A stretch of 41,378 nucleotides of DNA, from NCBI GenBank assembly GCA_023261505.1, contig JAHFOV010000014.1:1-41378 (forward strand), written 5' to 3'. Every line of letters begins with the position of its first letter. Within the stretch, counting starts at the first letter, position 1. Below, in pieces: positions 1 through 10,915 of this stretch. The notes below the pieces were generated by a model that was not told the DNA's origin, searched no databases, and saw only the letters and a list, made by a program, of their open reading frames with translations. The stretch is from Planctomycetota bacterium (GTDB lineage: Bacteria; Planctomycetota; Brocadiia; Brocadiales; Bathyanammoxibiaceae). Made by a program: the position numbers and the translations under genes.

Positions 1-23
1 GTATCTAACCTAGCCGGACTGTC

Positions 24-404
24 CTATTTGGCCTTTCTTTTTTCCAGAACCTCTTTTATTGCCATCTTTAATTCAGTTAAATCAGAAGATTTTACCACGT
101 AAACATCGGCTGACCATGTCATAAAGTTGTCCCTGAAGCTGGCATAGGCTGTATTGATAATTATGGGAATCCTATTGTTCTCCCCAAGGATTTTCCCCAT
201 GGCCTCTATACCATTCATTCCAGGCATGTTAATATCCATGACTACAAGGTCAGGGGGATTGCTCTTTGCCATTGCCACAGCTTCCCTGCCGCTGCCTGCC
301 ACAAAAACATTATAACCTTCGTCTGTAAGTTGGCTCTTATACAAAAGGGCCTGATTTTTTTCATCTTCCACTACCAGTATGGTTGCCATAGCACTATCCT
401 CCAC
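24..404 (-). CDS. Receiver-only response regulator
   Basis: CheY-like: ILVVEDE acidic patch, DLVVMDINMPGMNG phospho-acceptor, VVKSS conserved Lys; no output domain. True start may be the internal MATILVVEDE. Confidence 0.93.
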   Translation of the reverse strand: MEDSAMATILVVEDEKNQALLYKSQLTDEGYNVFVAGSGREAVAMAKSNPPDLVVMDINMPGMNGIEAMGKILGENNRIPIIINTAYASFRDNFMTWSADVYVVKSSDLTELKMAIKEVLEKRKAK

Positions 405-409
405 TCTAG

Positions 410-2986
410 TTAAGGGTTCTCTGTAATGGGGAGCAGTACGGAAAATGTACTACCCCTCCCCTCAGCACTGCAGAAAAGGAGTTTCCCATCATGGTCATCT
501 ATAATCTTTTGACTAATTGCAAGCCCTACCCCTGTACCATAGGGCTTGGTGGTAAAGAAGGGGGAGCATATTTTTTCCATTATCTCGCGACTCATACCAT
601 GTCCTGTGTCTGATATATCCGTCCTTACATATTGTTCTTCCTGGGTAGTTTTGATGGTAAGTGTGCCGCCTCCTTCCATTGATTCTAAAGCATTCTTTAT
701 AATATTTAAAAAGACCTGCTTTATTTGTGCTGGATCCAGAAAGATTGGAGAAAGGTCAATAGAGAAGTTCTTTACCAAATTTACCCCCTTTTCTTTAAGA
801 TATCCTTCCATTAGGTAGCAGATGTCCTCCAGCAAAGTGTTTATATGCACACGTACCTTTCTGGGTTCCTGAGGTTTACTGAAATCCCTTATATTGGCCA
901 ATATCTTTTCCAACCTGCTAACTTCCTCTACGATAATCCTGGCAGCGGTGGCCACCTCCTCTTCCTTTGGTCTGGCCTTTTCTATACTGCGGGCAAAACC
1001 CCCAATAGTTACCAATGGGTTCCTAATCTCGTGGGCAATATAGGTTGACATCTCGCCTATGGCAACGAGTCGCTCAGAGCGCAGCAGCCTTTCCTGGGTC
1101 TTTCTGAGTTGCTCTATCTTCTCCTCAAGGTCTCCGCAGGTCTCAGCATTTTCTATTGCCAGGGCTGCCTGCCCGGCAAAGATATTTAGTATGTTGATGT
1201 GCTCTTCCGTAATGCGTTCCTTACTATAGAGATTGTCCGCTGCTATCGCACCAACAGCCCGCCCTTTTAATGCAAGGGGGACACAGACAAATTCTTTGGA
1301 ACCAAGGAACTCCCTGAACTCCCTTGTAACCCTGTGATCAGCAGCTGCATCTTTTACTACCTGAGTACGCATTTCTTTTACGCATCTCACCACTATTTCT
1401 TCTTCCCTGTTGAGAGGGTAAACCATCAGCTTTGTCCTTACACTGAGAGGCAAATCAAGTGGTTTCCTCTCTAGCACCTCTTTCAGGAGCTCTTCCAGTG
1501 TGGGGTAGGCTCTAGAGACGTCTCGCCATATCATGGCTGCCTCCTCTCCACTGGAAGGGCCTACGGCGGCCTTACCATAAACCGTCCCTTTTTCCTTATT
1601 CACCAGGAATAAGAAGGCCCGATTAAAGGCTAGTGCCTGTCCAGCGGTCACACAGGTGAGAATAAGATTGAGTAGTTTTTCTATATTAAGAGTCTGTTGA
1701 AGTGCTTGCCCCAATTCCCTGAGGAGTGATAACTGCCTTAGCCTTTTTTCCCTCTCTGTGACGTCTCTGGAAAGGAAGAGCACACGGCTCACCTCCCCCT
1801 TTTCATCCTTTAGAGGAATGGCAATATTTTCAATATACCTCCTTCTTCCTTCCCTAGACACCATCTTTATGTCTTTAAAACGGCCCTCCGCACTATCAAT
1901 GGCTTTTACTACTGGGCAGTAAGACTCCTTGCAGTGGAAAATGTCTGTACACTTGGTTCCCTTGGGTATTTCTGCTAAACCCCACACCTTCGGCAGGTTT
2001 GCATTGGCCCAGAGGATATTCGTATCCCTATCCATGAGGCAAAGGCCTACCCCAAGGACATCCACAACATAATCCAGCTTCTCCTTCTCCTGGCGTATCT
2101 GCTCTTCGGCAAGTCTCGTGTGTGTAATATCCCTTAAAACAGCCAGGAAGGCTACAAGTCTTCCTGACTCATCATGTCTGGGAGTTGCCTTAAGGCTCAC
2201 CTCTAAAGAATTGCCGCCCCTGGTTATCAATTTTAGTACTGCAAGCTCGCCTGCCTGGCTTTCACGGAAAAAGCTGTCAAAGATTTTTTGGTACTTCTTG
2301 GAGACAAGTTCATATATAGACTTCCCTATTATTTCCTCCTTAGGATAGCCCAGCGTCCTGGCGGTGGTCTCATTGCAGTCCAGTATGATGCCGTCCTTGT
2401 TATATGTGCAGTACATGTCTGGGGCATTATCATAGAGGTCTTTATACTTCTGCTCAGAGGATTTAAGTTTCTCGAGCAGTAGCGTGTTTTCCGTGACTAA
2501 AGCCAGGTGGGGACATATTTCCTCAAGTAAAGGAAATTGTGCCGAGGAAAAATGATATGGCTCCTTGCTACTGAAATTAATACTGCCTATGACCCTTCCC
2601 CTCACCTTAAGGGGATAGCCAAAGCGAGACCTCATCCCCTCCTTGTAAAATAGCGGGTCTGTACTGAGGACTCCTCCTTTGGTATCGTCTATAACTACAG
2701 ACTTCCCGGTAAGCAGGATTCGCTCAAGGAGACTTCCCTTTAAGGGATAGGGCTTACCCTCCTCAAGGACATTGTTGGTGTTAGTGCTTAAGGCAAAAGT
2801 AATGGCCCAATTTTCCCCCTCTTCAGGGACAGAGATGCTAACCCTGTCAAAGTCCATTACCTTTTTTAATTCGTTTACAACAGAGGCGTAGATGTCTCTT
2901 AAATTGAGACTGGAAGAAATTATCCTCTGTATATTGGTAATTACTTCTTTACTTGCTGGATGTAATTCTGTCAGTTCCATGGCCAA
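410..2986 (-). CDS. GAF/PAS multi-sensor histidine kinase
   Basis: N-terminal GAF-like, two PAS (DNAPDMYCTYNKDGIILDCN; DVLGVGLCLMDRDTNILWAN), second GAF, H-box IAHEIRNPLVTIGGF, G-boxes DTGHGMS and GTGVGLAIS; 5 nt upstream of the receiver gene. Confidence 0.93.
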   Translation of the reverse strand: MAMELTELHPASKEVITNIQRIISSSLNLRDIYASVVNELKKVMDFDRVSISVPEEGENWAITFALSTNTNNVLEEGKPYPLKGSLLERILLTGKSVVIDDTKGGVLSTDPLFYKEGMRSRFGYPLKVRGRVIGSINFSSKEPYHFSSAQFPLLEEICPHLALVTENTLLLEKLKSSEQKYKDLYDNAPDMYCTYNKDGIILDCNETTARTLGYPKEEIIGKSIYELVSKKYQKIFDSFFRESQAGELAVLKLITRGGNSLEVSLKATPRHDESGRLVAFLAVLRDITHTRLAEEQIRQEKEKLDYVVDVLGVGLCLMDRDTNILWANANLPKVWGLAEIPKGTKCTDIFHCKESYCPVVKAIDSAEGRFKDIKMVSREGRRRYIENIAIPLKDEKGEVSRVLFLSRDVTEREKRLRQLSLLRELGQALQQTLNIEKLLNLILTCVTAGQALAFNRAFLFLVNKEKGTVYGKAAVGPSSGEEAAMIWRDVSRAYPTLEELLKEVLERKPLDLPLSVRTKLMVYPLNREEEIVVRCVKEMRTQVVKDAAADHRVTREFREFLGSKEFVCVPLALKGRAVGAIAADNLYSKERITEEHINILNIFAGQAALAIENAETCGDLEEKIEQLRKTQERLLRSERLVAIGEMSTYIAHEIRNPLVTIGGFARSIEKARPKEEEVATAARIIVEEVSRLEKILANIRDFSKPQEPRKVRVHINTLLEDICYLMEGYLKEKGVNLVKNFSIDLSPIFLDPAQIKQVFLNIIKNALESMEGGGTLTIKTTQEEQYVRTDISDTGHGMSREIMEKICSPFFTTKPYGTGVGLAISQKIIDDHDGKLLFCSAEGRGSTFSVLLPITENP

Positions 2987-3119
2987 AACCTCTACATCAA
3001 GTATATTTTACTTTGGCCATTCCTTCAAGTATTTAACTCTTCGTCTGGTTACATTAAGGAAGGCTTTTTTTTCCTGCTTTGGCTCAGATAACTTATTCAG
3101 ATGCGAGGGGTTAGAAAAT

Positions 3120-5252
3120 TTAAATCTCCTCTAGGCTTGTTTTAATACGTAAATCCCACTGATCTCCTGGTTTCATAGAGAGGTGCCATAGTGGCAGGAC
3201 GGTAGAACCTTGATACACCTTTTCGAAACCTGCTTCACTCTGGGAGACAGTCAAAAGGGGCAATAACCATAGTTCGGCCGCCTTATCCCATTCCAGAGTT
3301 ACTTTCAACCCCAGATTCTCATCCACCAGAGAGGCATTTTTTCTTTGGGAGAAACTCCCTTTCATGGCCAGGTGGCCTGCTCTTTCCTCCTTGTCCATTA
3401 GCAATAAGTAGTACCTTCCCTCTGCCTCCCCTGCCGACATGGCAAAATTAAACTCTACACCAAAGGCACATATAATCTCTCTCTTAGAAGTATTTACCAG
3501 ATTATAATTTATATTAAGGGCGGCGGTCAGGCTATCTAAATCTACCTGTTTTTTTATCAATAAAGAATCACGCTCTCCCTGCAGGTTGCAGGAACGCTGG
3601 AGTTTCAGGCTCACTTTACCACGTCCTTCTTCAAGTTGACATTGGTAGGGGGCCGTTAATGAGTCACCTAATTGGGAAAGCCTCCCTCGGAGACAGTCTT
3701 CAATGCTGGCCTGGGGTGAAAGGAGATGGTCTATAAGTCCCTCCCTGAGGTAGCTATCGTATTGTAGCCTTGCTTTGAGCCCTTCCTCTATCTCGGGCAC
3801 TACTTCGTGGATGCTCTTAACGCCTTCGGGATTTGCCCCAGGTTGAGCCTGGAGAATCTTTTTATGATAGGCCTCCTCCCTTCTACTGAGGGTATTAAGG
3901 AGGTTCAGTCCTTTGGGTTTGTAGTCCAATTCATAAAGATGTCCACCCCTATCTGGCTTAAAATATGCACTGAGGCGGGGATTGGTGAGTTTGAACTCTT
4001 CGATAGTGTCTAGGTCAAAGTCTCCAACCTCCGCATGAACCCCACGGCGGGTGGCAGTGCCATTCCCAGCTGTGCACAACGTCTCTGCTTTCAGGAGATG
4101 CTGGTAAACGGCGGAGCGAAGGTGGGGGAGATACAGACCCCCAAAGATACCGTGCCAGTAAGAGTCATTGCACTGGGCCTGGTAAAGTTCCTTCTGGGCC
4201 TGCCTTGAGGCCTTGGACGATTTATTCATGGCTGCCACCCGCCGGCTTACTTCTAGCATCCTGGCATACATCTGATAGGCCTCTTGGTACTTAACCCTGA
4301 AGTTTCTCCACGAACCACCCTTCAGGAACCGCCTTGCCATAGGACCCCAGGGCTGATTGGCTATGGCCCTGGAGACCTCCTCATACTCCAAAAGAGTCCT
4401 TGTTGGCAACGCCCACTCCATCATCTCTCTGTAAGAAGCATCAGGGAGATAGACCTTGCCTCTCGGAGGCAACTTCTCCACTGCCTCCTTGAAGGTGATA
4501 ATCCTTATCCAATCCCTGTTCTTCCGCAAGGTCTGTAAAAATTGTTCCAGCCAGCCATCTTCGTAAACATGTTTATAGGTCTTGGGCCAGCTCCCAAATT
4601 TTTCCCCATCATCGGCATATACTACCAGGGCATTATCACGGCGATGGGCGACCTGGCGGAGGTATTCTATAGTCTTTTCCGGATGCTCAAACGGGATACA
4701 ATACCTGAGTCGCTCACTTCCAGGAAAGATTTTCAATATCTCTCCCTCGTCTTCGGTGAGGAAGTAGCCGTCAAGTTCTTCCTCGTCCAGTCCAGCGTGC
4801 CTGAAGTGGGAGTCATCTACCACAGTGTACTCCACCCCGGCCTCTCTGAGGGAGCTTACTAAAGGTTGCTCCCACACCCGCTCTGCCAGCCAGACCCCTC
4901 TGGCCTCCGCCCCCAGGTTGTCTTTGAGCCACTTGGTATATGACCTAATTTGTCCCAGCCTGTCCCTCTCTGGAAGCATTACCAGTATAGGTTCATAGAA
5001 CCCACCCCCTAGAAGTTCCACCTGGCCTGTCCGTACCATTGAATGAATCCGTTCAAAAACGTTGGGTTTGTTAGTCCTTATCCATTCAAGTAAACCGCCT
5101 GAATAATGGAGTACCAGTTTTATATCCGGGTATCTTTCCATAATTTTCAATAGGGGTTCGTAAGCCTTCAAACATACCTCTTCAAACACCCAGTCGAAGT
5201 TACCTACAGGCTGATGGTTGTGCAGGGTCAGGCTTAGATTTATAGGGCTCAT
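3120..5252 (-). CDS. GH57 alpha-amylase / 4-alpha-glucanotransferase
   Basis: LHNHQPVGNFDWV start, GVWLAERVWEQ nucleophile region, VVYADDGEKFGSWP; C-terminal beta-sandwich region. ATGA overlap with the preceding glgA stop. Confidence 0.9.
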   Translation of the reverse strand: MSPINLSLTLHNHQPVGNFDWVFEEVCLKAYEPLLKIMERYPDIKLVLHYSGGLLEWIRTNKPNVFERIHSMVRTGQVELLGGGFYEPILVMLPERDRLGQIRSYTKWLKDNLGAEARGVWLAERVWEQPLVSSLREAGVEYTVVDDSHFRHAGLDEEELDGYFLTEDEGEILKIFPGSERLRYCIPFEHPEKTIEYLRQVAHRRDNALVVYADDGEKFGSWPKTYKHVYEDGWLEQFLQTLRKNRDWIRIITFKEAVEKLPPRGKVYLPDASYREMMEWALPTRTLLEYEEVSRAIANQPWGPMARRFLKGGSWRNFRVKYQEAYQMYARMLEVSRRVAAMNKSSKASRQAQKELYQAQCNDSYWHGIFGGLYLPHLRSAVYQHLLKAETLCTAGNGTATRRGVHAEVGDFDLDTIEEFKLTNPRLSAYFKPDRGGHLYELDYKPKGLNLLNTLSRREEAYHKKILQAQPGANPEGVKSIHEVVPEIEEGLKARLQYDSYLREGLIDHLLSPQASIEDCLRGRLSQLGDSLTAPYQCQLEEGRGKVSLKLQRSCNLQGERDSLLIKKQVDLDSLTAALNINYNLVNTSKREIICAFGVEFNFAMSAGEAEGRYYLLLMDKEERAGHLAMKGSFSQRKNASLVDENLGLKVTLEWDKAAELWLLPLLTVSQSEAGFEKVYQGSTVLPLWHLSMKPGDQWDLRIKTSLEEI

Positions 5253-6712
5253 TGAGCGGCCTTCTTCTTAAGACCCCGCTGGTAGAGGTCAACGTATTCC
5301 TTGGCACTTTTATCCCAGGACCAGTCCTGGAGCATGCCCCGCCTCATGAGTTCAATCCACTGGGCAGGATTGGCGTAGGCTCCCAGGGCCTTTTTAATTG
5401 CAGCGATCATCTCCTCAACACTGTTGGACTTAAAGATAAACCCTACTTGTTCATCCACTGTATCTACAAGCCCCCCTGTATGCCTTACAATTGGTACTGT
5501 ACCGTATTTTAGGCTGTACAGTTGGTTAAGACCGCAAGGTTCAAACTTAGAGGGCATGAGGAACATGTCTGCTCCGGCCTCTATCTCGTGGGAGAGGCGA
5601 TTGTCAAAACCAATATTTACCGAGGCCTTTCCTGGATACTTGGAGGCCTTAGCCTTCAGGGCCTCCTCATATTGTAGGTCTCCCTTTCCCAGCAGGACAA
5701 ATTGCAGGTCCAATCCCATTAGCTCCTCCCACCCTTCTAGTAAGAGGTCAACCCCTTTTTGTTCAGTCAACCTGCCTATCCAGCCTATTATTGGTACGTC
5801 CTTATCCCGTAACCTTGTTGGGGCAGTCAGTCCGCACTTCCTTTGGAGGTGTCTCTTGCAGACCTTTTTCCCCGATAGGTTCTTGAGACTGTAGTTAGAG
5901 GGAATGAGTTTGTCCTTTTCAGGATTCCAGATATTATAGTCCACACCATTCACTGTTCCGAAAAGGTCTTTAGAGCGCTCTTGTAGTACCCCCTCAAGCC
6001 CACGGCCGAACTCCGGGGTCTGAATCTCCTGGGCGTAGCGCTTGCTTACAGTAGTAATAATATCTGAGAAGGCTAGCCCTGCCTTAAGTATGTTTATCTT
6101 TCCATAGTACTCTAATTGTTTCCAGTTAAAATAACTCCAGTCCAATCCAGTGGAAGGCATATCCTCTTTTGGAAACAACCCTTGATAGGCAAGATTGTGG
6201 ACGGTAAGGACTGTAAGGGCATTGAGAAAGAAGGGGTCTTCCCGATAAAGGGTCTTTAAGTAGGTCAGCGCAAGGGCAGATTGCCAGTCATGGGCATGGA
6301 GGACGTCCGGAGGCTGGCCCAGGGCCTTAAGGATCTCAAGTGCCGCCCTGGAAAAGAAGGCAAACCTCTCACAGTTATCCTTATAGTCCTGTCCTGTAGC
6401 AGGGTCTTTGTAAAACTCTGCCCTTTCAAAATACGCTGCGTTTTCAATAAAGTAAACTGGTATACGCGTCTCAGGCATGTAAGAGGAGTAAACAAGTCCA
6501 ATAGAGGTCTTGCCCTGCATGGGTATAGCAACGGTTATTTGGGTAGATAAGAGGGAGAATTCCTTGCGGCTCACCTGCTTGTAAAGGGGCATAATTAGGC
6601 AAACCGTGTGACCCAGCTTTGCTACGCTCTTGGGCAGTGCTCCCAGGACGTCTCCCAAACCGCCTGTCCTTGCAAAGGGTTCTATCTCAGGGGAGACATA
6701 GACAACGTTCAT
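5249..6712 (-). CDS. glgA: Glycogen/starch synthase (GT5)
   Basis: [30 protein letters not shown]-terminus, [54 protein letters not shown]. Confidence 0.96.
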   Translation of the reverse strand: MNVVYVSPEIEPFARTGGLGDVLGALPKSVAKLGHTVCLIMPLYKQVSRKEFSLLSTQITVAIPMQGKTSIGLVYSSYMPETRIPVYFIENAAYFERAEFYKDPATGQDYKDNCERFAFFSRAALEILKALGQPPDVLHAHDWQSALALTYLKTLYREDPFFLNALTVLTVHNLAYQGLFPKEDMPSTGLDWSYFNWKQLEYYGKINILKAGLAFSDIITTVSKRYAQEIQTPEFGRGLEGVLQERSKDLFGTVNGVDYNIWNPEKDKLIPSNYSLKNLSGKKVCKRHLQRKCGLTAPTRLRDKDVPIIGWIGRLTEQKGVDLLLEGWEELMGLDLQFVLLGKGDLQYEEALKAKASKYPGKASVNIGFDNRLSHEIEAGADMFLMPSKFEPCGLNQLYSLKYGTVPIVRHTGGLVDTVDEQVGFIFKSNSVEEMIAAIKKALGAYANPAQWIELMRRGMLQDWSWDKSAKEYVDLYQRGLKKKAAQ

Positions 6713-7728
6713 TTTATAAGCTCCTTTTTAGTTGGTGTTAACTGTCTAAGGTATTCAGCCGCATTTTCTGGAGGCACAGGGTTTATATAGAATCCAGTAC
6801 CCCATTCAAAGCCCGCTATCCTGGTGAGTCTTGGAATTATCTCTATGTGCCAGTGATAATAATCTAGTTCTGGCTGGTCAAAGGGACTGGTATGAACAAT
6901 GAAATTATAAGGAGGTTGCTCCAGAGAGCCTTCCAGCTTTGCTAGGGTAGTCCATAGAGTCTCCGCCAGCTCTTCCACCTCAAACTTCTGGATGTTTTCA
7001 AAATGAGAAGAATGGTTCTTTGGCAGTATCCATAGTTCAAATGGGAACCTGGAGGCATAGGGAGTAAAGACGCAGAAGTAGGTACCATCTAGGACTATCC
7101 GCTTGCCTGTAGATATCTCCTGCCTCATCATATCACAGAAGAGACATCTCCCCCTGTACTTGTAGAAGGCAAGAGAGCCTTCCATCTCTGTGGCCACTAC
7201 GAGGGGAACGATAGGAGTGACAATAAGCTGGGTATGGGTGTGTTCAAGGCTGGCTCCAGCCGCAGCGCCCACGTTCTTAAAAAGCATGCCATATGCCATC
7301 CTCTTATCCTTCTTGAGGTCAACCAATCTGTCCCTGCATATCCAGATAACTTCCTGGATGTGCTTGGGGTGCAAGTCCGTAAGGGAGACTGTATGCTGGG
7401 GGCATTCGATTATAACCTCATGGGCGCCTATACCGTTCATAAGGTCGTAGATACCTTCCCCTCTTTTGCTAAGCTCTCCTTCTATTTTTAGGGCGGGGAA
7501 TTTGTTCGCCACCACCCTTACCCTCCACCCCCGGGAATTGGGGCTGGTTCCACGCTCCCTGTAGGCCACAATCTCTGGCGGGGTCTTATCCTCATTGCCC
7601 TCACAAAAAGGGCAGAAATTGCCTTTAATGGCCGTCGGTGTAGGAATAAAATCTGAGGGCCTGAGGGCCCTTTCTGTAGCGATGATTACCCACCGTCCAG
7701 ATACGGGTTCTTTTCTGAGTTCAGGCAT
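6709..7728 (-). CDS. galT: GalT-type nucleotidylyltransferase (galactose-1-phosphate uridylyltransferase family)
   Basis: [34 protein letters not shown] zinc ligands, [40 protein letters not shown] motif. Confidence 0.9.
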   Translation of the reverse strand: MPELRKEPVSGRWVIIATERALRPSDFIPTPTAIKGNFCPFCEGNEDKTPPEIVAYRERGTSPNSRGWRVRVVANKFPALKIEGELSKRGEGIYDLMNGIGAHEVIIECPQHTVSLTDLHPKHIQEVIWICRDRLVDLKKDKRMAYGMLFKNVGAAAGASLEHTHTQLIVTPIVPLVVATEMEGSLAFYKYRGRCLFCDMMRQEISTGKRIVLDGTYFCVFTPYASRFPFELWILPKNHSSHFENIQKFEVEELAETLWTTLAKLEGSLEQPPYNFIVHTSPFDQPELDYYHWHIEIIPRLTRIAGFEWGTGFYINPVPPENAAEYLRQLTPTKKELIK

Positions 7729-7746
7729 ACAATCTCCTTTTTAGCT

Positions 7747-7802
7747 AGGGGGCAGGGTCCAGAGATTAGTTTATTCACTAACCCCTAGCCCCTAATCCCT
7801 GG
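7747..7802. repeat. Palindromic intergenic repeat between galT and the downstream GH57 gene
   Basis: CCAGAGATTAG (7759-7769) pairs with CTAATCCCTGG (7792-7802) with one mismatch; inner TTAGT/ACTAA pair; 'cccctagcccctaatccctgg' character. Confidence 0.5.
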
Positions 7803-9977
7803 TTAGACCTGCCAGAGTATCCTCTCAAAGTCCTTAGTAGGGATAGTGAAGGCAAAGGGGAAGTGGTCTGGCAGCCTTTCCATTACCTGGCCATCCCTCT
7901 CTATCTCTACCAGAAATTCGGCATTTTCTTCAGGAGAAAAGCCGATTTCCCGAAAAGGACATCTAAGTTCCAGCACCTCCTTGGCTGCTGCCGATTCTGC
8001 TAATACCTTGGGGGCGGTTTCGTCCTTTTTGAGGACTTCTAGTGCTTGTATGGGCTGAAGCGGTCCGGCCACCTGAAGCCTGACTTCAGAAGGGTTGAGG
8101 AAAATCACAACCAGACGGTCGTGTGCTGAAAAACGCTCCAGGGCTCCTTCTTCAAAGTCCACCCTCAGAAGGAAGTTCTCTTCATCAAAACCATAATATA
8201 CCTCTCTGATGATACCCCCGGAGGCCCTGTGCATCACCGGGGTATCCCTTGAGGCCCTGTAATGACCCGCCGCTACCCACTCCAGGAAACTGCTAACGCG
8301 CCCGTCCAGTCTTACCCTGAGGAAACCTTTTGGTGTGGTGTAAGGCTTCTTACGGCCGAGCTGGGATATGGGAAGATCAAGAACCCTGGGACCAGGGGCG
8401 TTACTAAACTTATATACATTCTTGAGGTGCGTACGAAAGAGCCTATCAAAGACGTCATTATAAAAAGAGGAATGGTCATCCCCATACCACCAGTACCAAT
8501 CGCTACCTTCACTAATGTATATACATTCCCGTGCCAGTTCCATGAGATTCCCACCCAAATAAGACTGCTTCTTCAAAAAGTCCCTGGCCTCTGCCAGGTA
8601 CTCCCAGGCACGATTCTTTTCCGAATGGCCTATCCATGTGGCTAGATTGTGGTATATCCAGGAACCGGCATAAAGATCGTGGAGGGTATCACGAGGGGGA
8701 TACCTTTCAAGGTAGTCACTTATACGGATAGTCTCAATCCCTTTATGTTGAAGAATTCCTCTATAAAGTTCTCTTAGGAAATCCATGCCACTATTAGGAT
8801 AGTATTCCCACGGGTTCTCTCCGTCCAGGATTATGCTCACAAGCATCGGCTGTCCACCTGGGAGAGTACCCTTTATGGCCTCTATTTTTTTTACAAAATC
8901 TCTTCCTGCAGCAGTAGCACTGTACTTCTGGTACTCAAAGCCGATGAGGTCTGAGAGGCGATGGTCTCGGAAGATTATCTGAATCTGTGACCCCTGGTAT
9001 TCCAAACAGTAGGGTTTATATAAGACTTGAGGTTGGTTAATTACTCCTTGCTGGTCGCGGCTAAACGAGGTATGCAGTGTCCTGGCCAGGATGTCTTCAT
9101 CTGAGGCCATCCATTTAAGATTAGCCTCTTGCAGTATAGGTACGATATGTGGGCTGACAGCCCCCTCCGAGGGCCAGAAGCCCTTTGGTCTGCGATTAAA
9201 GAATCTTTCGTGAGTCTCGACCGCTTTATGTACCTGGATGGCCGCATCCTCCTTAGCCTCCATCCTCCTCTTGGGCAAGGGAAGGTTTGGAAGGGCCTGT
9301 TGGGCTGTCTTGGGTTCGCAAAGTAGGGGAAGGATTGCGTGATAGAAAGGGCTTGTAGTGGTCTCTATCTGCCCAGAGGCCTCTAGCTCTCTGTAAAGCT
9401 TTATTGTCTCTGCTATAACCTCAATCTGTTTGTTCAATACCATCCGCTTTTCTTCCTCAGTGAAGCTATGATCTTTAAGGAAGAGGGACTGAAGGTCTTT
9501 ATCTCTCTGGATTACTAAAGGATGGAACCAGGTGAGGTTGGCCCATACTTGAAGGTCTCTCAGGTCTCTTTGGTTGAACTCCCGTGCTGCACTATCAACA
9601 GTTTTTTTCCCAAACGACCTCTTTCTGAGGAGTTCCCTGTAGCGTGGATATGGTTCTATCATCCGCTCCCAGTTGGCAGAGAAGAAGTTATCCAGAAGAA
9701 AATGGATATCCTTTTCTAGTAATTCACTGGGATCCAATTCACTAACCTTCTGGAACTTGTCCCTGGCCTTTCCCTGGGCATACTCTTCCAGTTGGACAAG
9801 GAGGCATGGGACAAAATTAAAATTCTGTCTTATCTCTGGGAATTCTTTTGCTATAAGTCCCATACCTATGTAACCTTTAATAGCGTGAAGCCTTACCCAG
9901 GGCATAAGATATTCCCCGGTACTGAGGTCTTTATAAAATGGCTGGTGGAAGTGCCACAAAAAGGCAAGATTTATCAT
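7803..9977 (-). CDS. GH57 glycoside hydrolase (amylopullulanase/alpha-amylase-like)
   Basis: INLAFLWHFHQPFYKD start, GFWPSEGAVS nucleophile motif, IILDGENPWEYYPNSG acid motif, WIYHNLATWIGHSEKNRAWEYL. Confidence 0.92.
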   Translation of the reverse strand: MINLAFLWHFHQPFYKDLSTGEYLMPWVRLHAIKGYIGMGLIAKEFPEIRQNFNFVPCLLVQLEEYAQGKARDKFQKVSELDPSELLEKDIHFLLDNFFSANWERMIEPYPRYRELLRKRSFGKKTVDSAAREFNQRDLRDLQVWANLTWFHPLVIQRDKDLQSLFLKDHSFTEEEKRMVLNKQIEVIAETIKLYRELEASGQIETTTSPFYHAILPLLCEPKTAQQALPNLPLPKRRMEAKEDAAIQVHKAVETHERFFNRRPKGFWPSEGAVSPHIVPILQEANLKWMASDEDILARTLHTSFSRDQQGVINQPQVLYKPYCLEYQGSQIQIIFRDHRLSDLIGFEYQKYSATAAGRDFVKKIEAIKGTLPGGQPMLVSIILDGENPWEYYPNSGMDFLRELYRGILQHKGIETIRISDYLERYPPRDTLHDLYAGSWIYHNLATWIGHSEKNRAWEYLAEARDFLKKQSYLGGNLMELARECIYISEGSDWYWWYGDDHSSFYNDVFDRLFRTHLKNVYKFSNAPGPRVLDLPISQLGRKKPYTTPKGFLRVRLDGRVSSFLEWVAAGHYRASRDTPVMHRASGGIIREVYYGFDEENFLLRVDFEEGALERFSAHDRLVVIFLNPSEVRLQVAGPLQPIQALEVLKKDETAPKVLAESAAAKEVLELRCPFREIGFSPEENAEFLVEIERDGQVMERLPDHFPFAFTIPTKDFERILWQV

Positions 9978-10287
9978 AAGTATTTGTACATTGAAGCCTT
10001 ACGAAAAGTATTCATAAAGAGTATTGTAAAGGCGATTACAATTAAAATCAAGGGGAAAGACGCTAGGTGTGTATACAGGTGCTAGATATGTCAATTAAAA
10101 GGCAGCTTTGTAAATCATTTTGGATTAATTTTAAAGGAGTAAAAACTCCATTTAAGGGTTGAAAATGTAACTTATTTACTTAAATTTTAAGACCCCGATC
10201 AATCCGGCAACAAAAAAGCCAATAGTATCTGTCATCATATACAAAGAATACCCTACCATCGGCCTTTTTGTACACATTGCCGCAGTA

Positions 10288-10914
10288 TTACTTTACCGAG
10301 GCCTTTATCCTTTTCACTCCATCCTCCACCGCTGCCACTACTGCCTTGGTGGTGATAGTAGCTCCGGTGATGGCCTGAATCTTGTTAGGGTCTGCCTCTC
10401 TGACCACGGTTAGCTGGTTCAGGGCCTTGTCTTTAAACTGATTCTGGAACCATGGTGTTGATGGTTCGGCCGCAGCGGTCTCTCCACCTCCCATAATTAG
10501 TCTCCAAAGGGTACGGGTGGTAGCTATTTCCGTGACTCTGGTGCCAAGCCCAGGAGTCTCTGACTGGGCCAGAACCTTGATGGCCAAAACCTTTCCCATA
10601 TCTGAGGATAGTCCAACCATGGTCTTTATGGTACTGGAGTAGCCCTGTGCCTTACCAAGGGCGGCATAGCCGATAACTTTTTGGTCTTTGTCTAAACCCT
10701 TATATACCTTCTCCTCAGGGTCCACATTTGGAGGTGTAACCTCTTGTGGCTGTCCGTCAAGCCCTGGCAAAGCGGTCAATATGGCCTCCATCCGCCTGGC
10801 GTCTTCCCGCGCTCTTATCTTTTCCTTTGTAGTTACATAAGTGGCGCCTACTGCTACTGCTGTAATTACGGAGATAATTCCTAGTACCAGCATGTACCGT
10901 AGTTTCTTTCCCAT
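10288..10914 (-). CDS. rnfG: Electron transport complex subunit RnfG
   Basis: Single N-terminal TM, FMN-binding region with AITGATITT flavinylation motif; start chosen at MGKKLRYML (1 nt after the rnfD stop) rather than the longer ORF start at 10962. Confidence 0.9.
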   Translation of the reverse strand: MGKKLRYMLVLGIISVITAVAVGATYVTTKEKIRAREDARRMEAILTALPGLDGQPQEVTPPNVDPEEKVYKGLDKDQKVIGYAALGKAQGYSSTIKTMVGLSSDMGKVLAIKVLAQSETPGLGTRVTEIATTRTLWRLIMGGGETAAAEPSTPWFQNQFKDKALNQLTVVREADPNKIQAITGATITTKAVVAAVEDGVKRIKASVK

Positions 10915-10915
10915 T

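Noticed and set aside
5424-5894. 156-aa plus-strand ORF antisense to glgA
   Set aside because: Overlaps conserved glgA coding sequence; Ser/Pro-rich antisense artefact.
9792-10085. 97-aa plus-strand ORF spanning the GH57 start and intergenic region
   Set aside because: Mostly antisense to GH57 N-terminus; no supporting motif.
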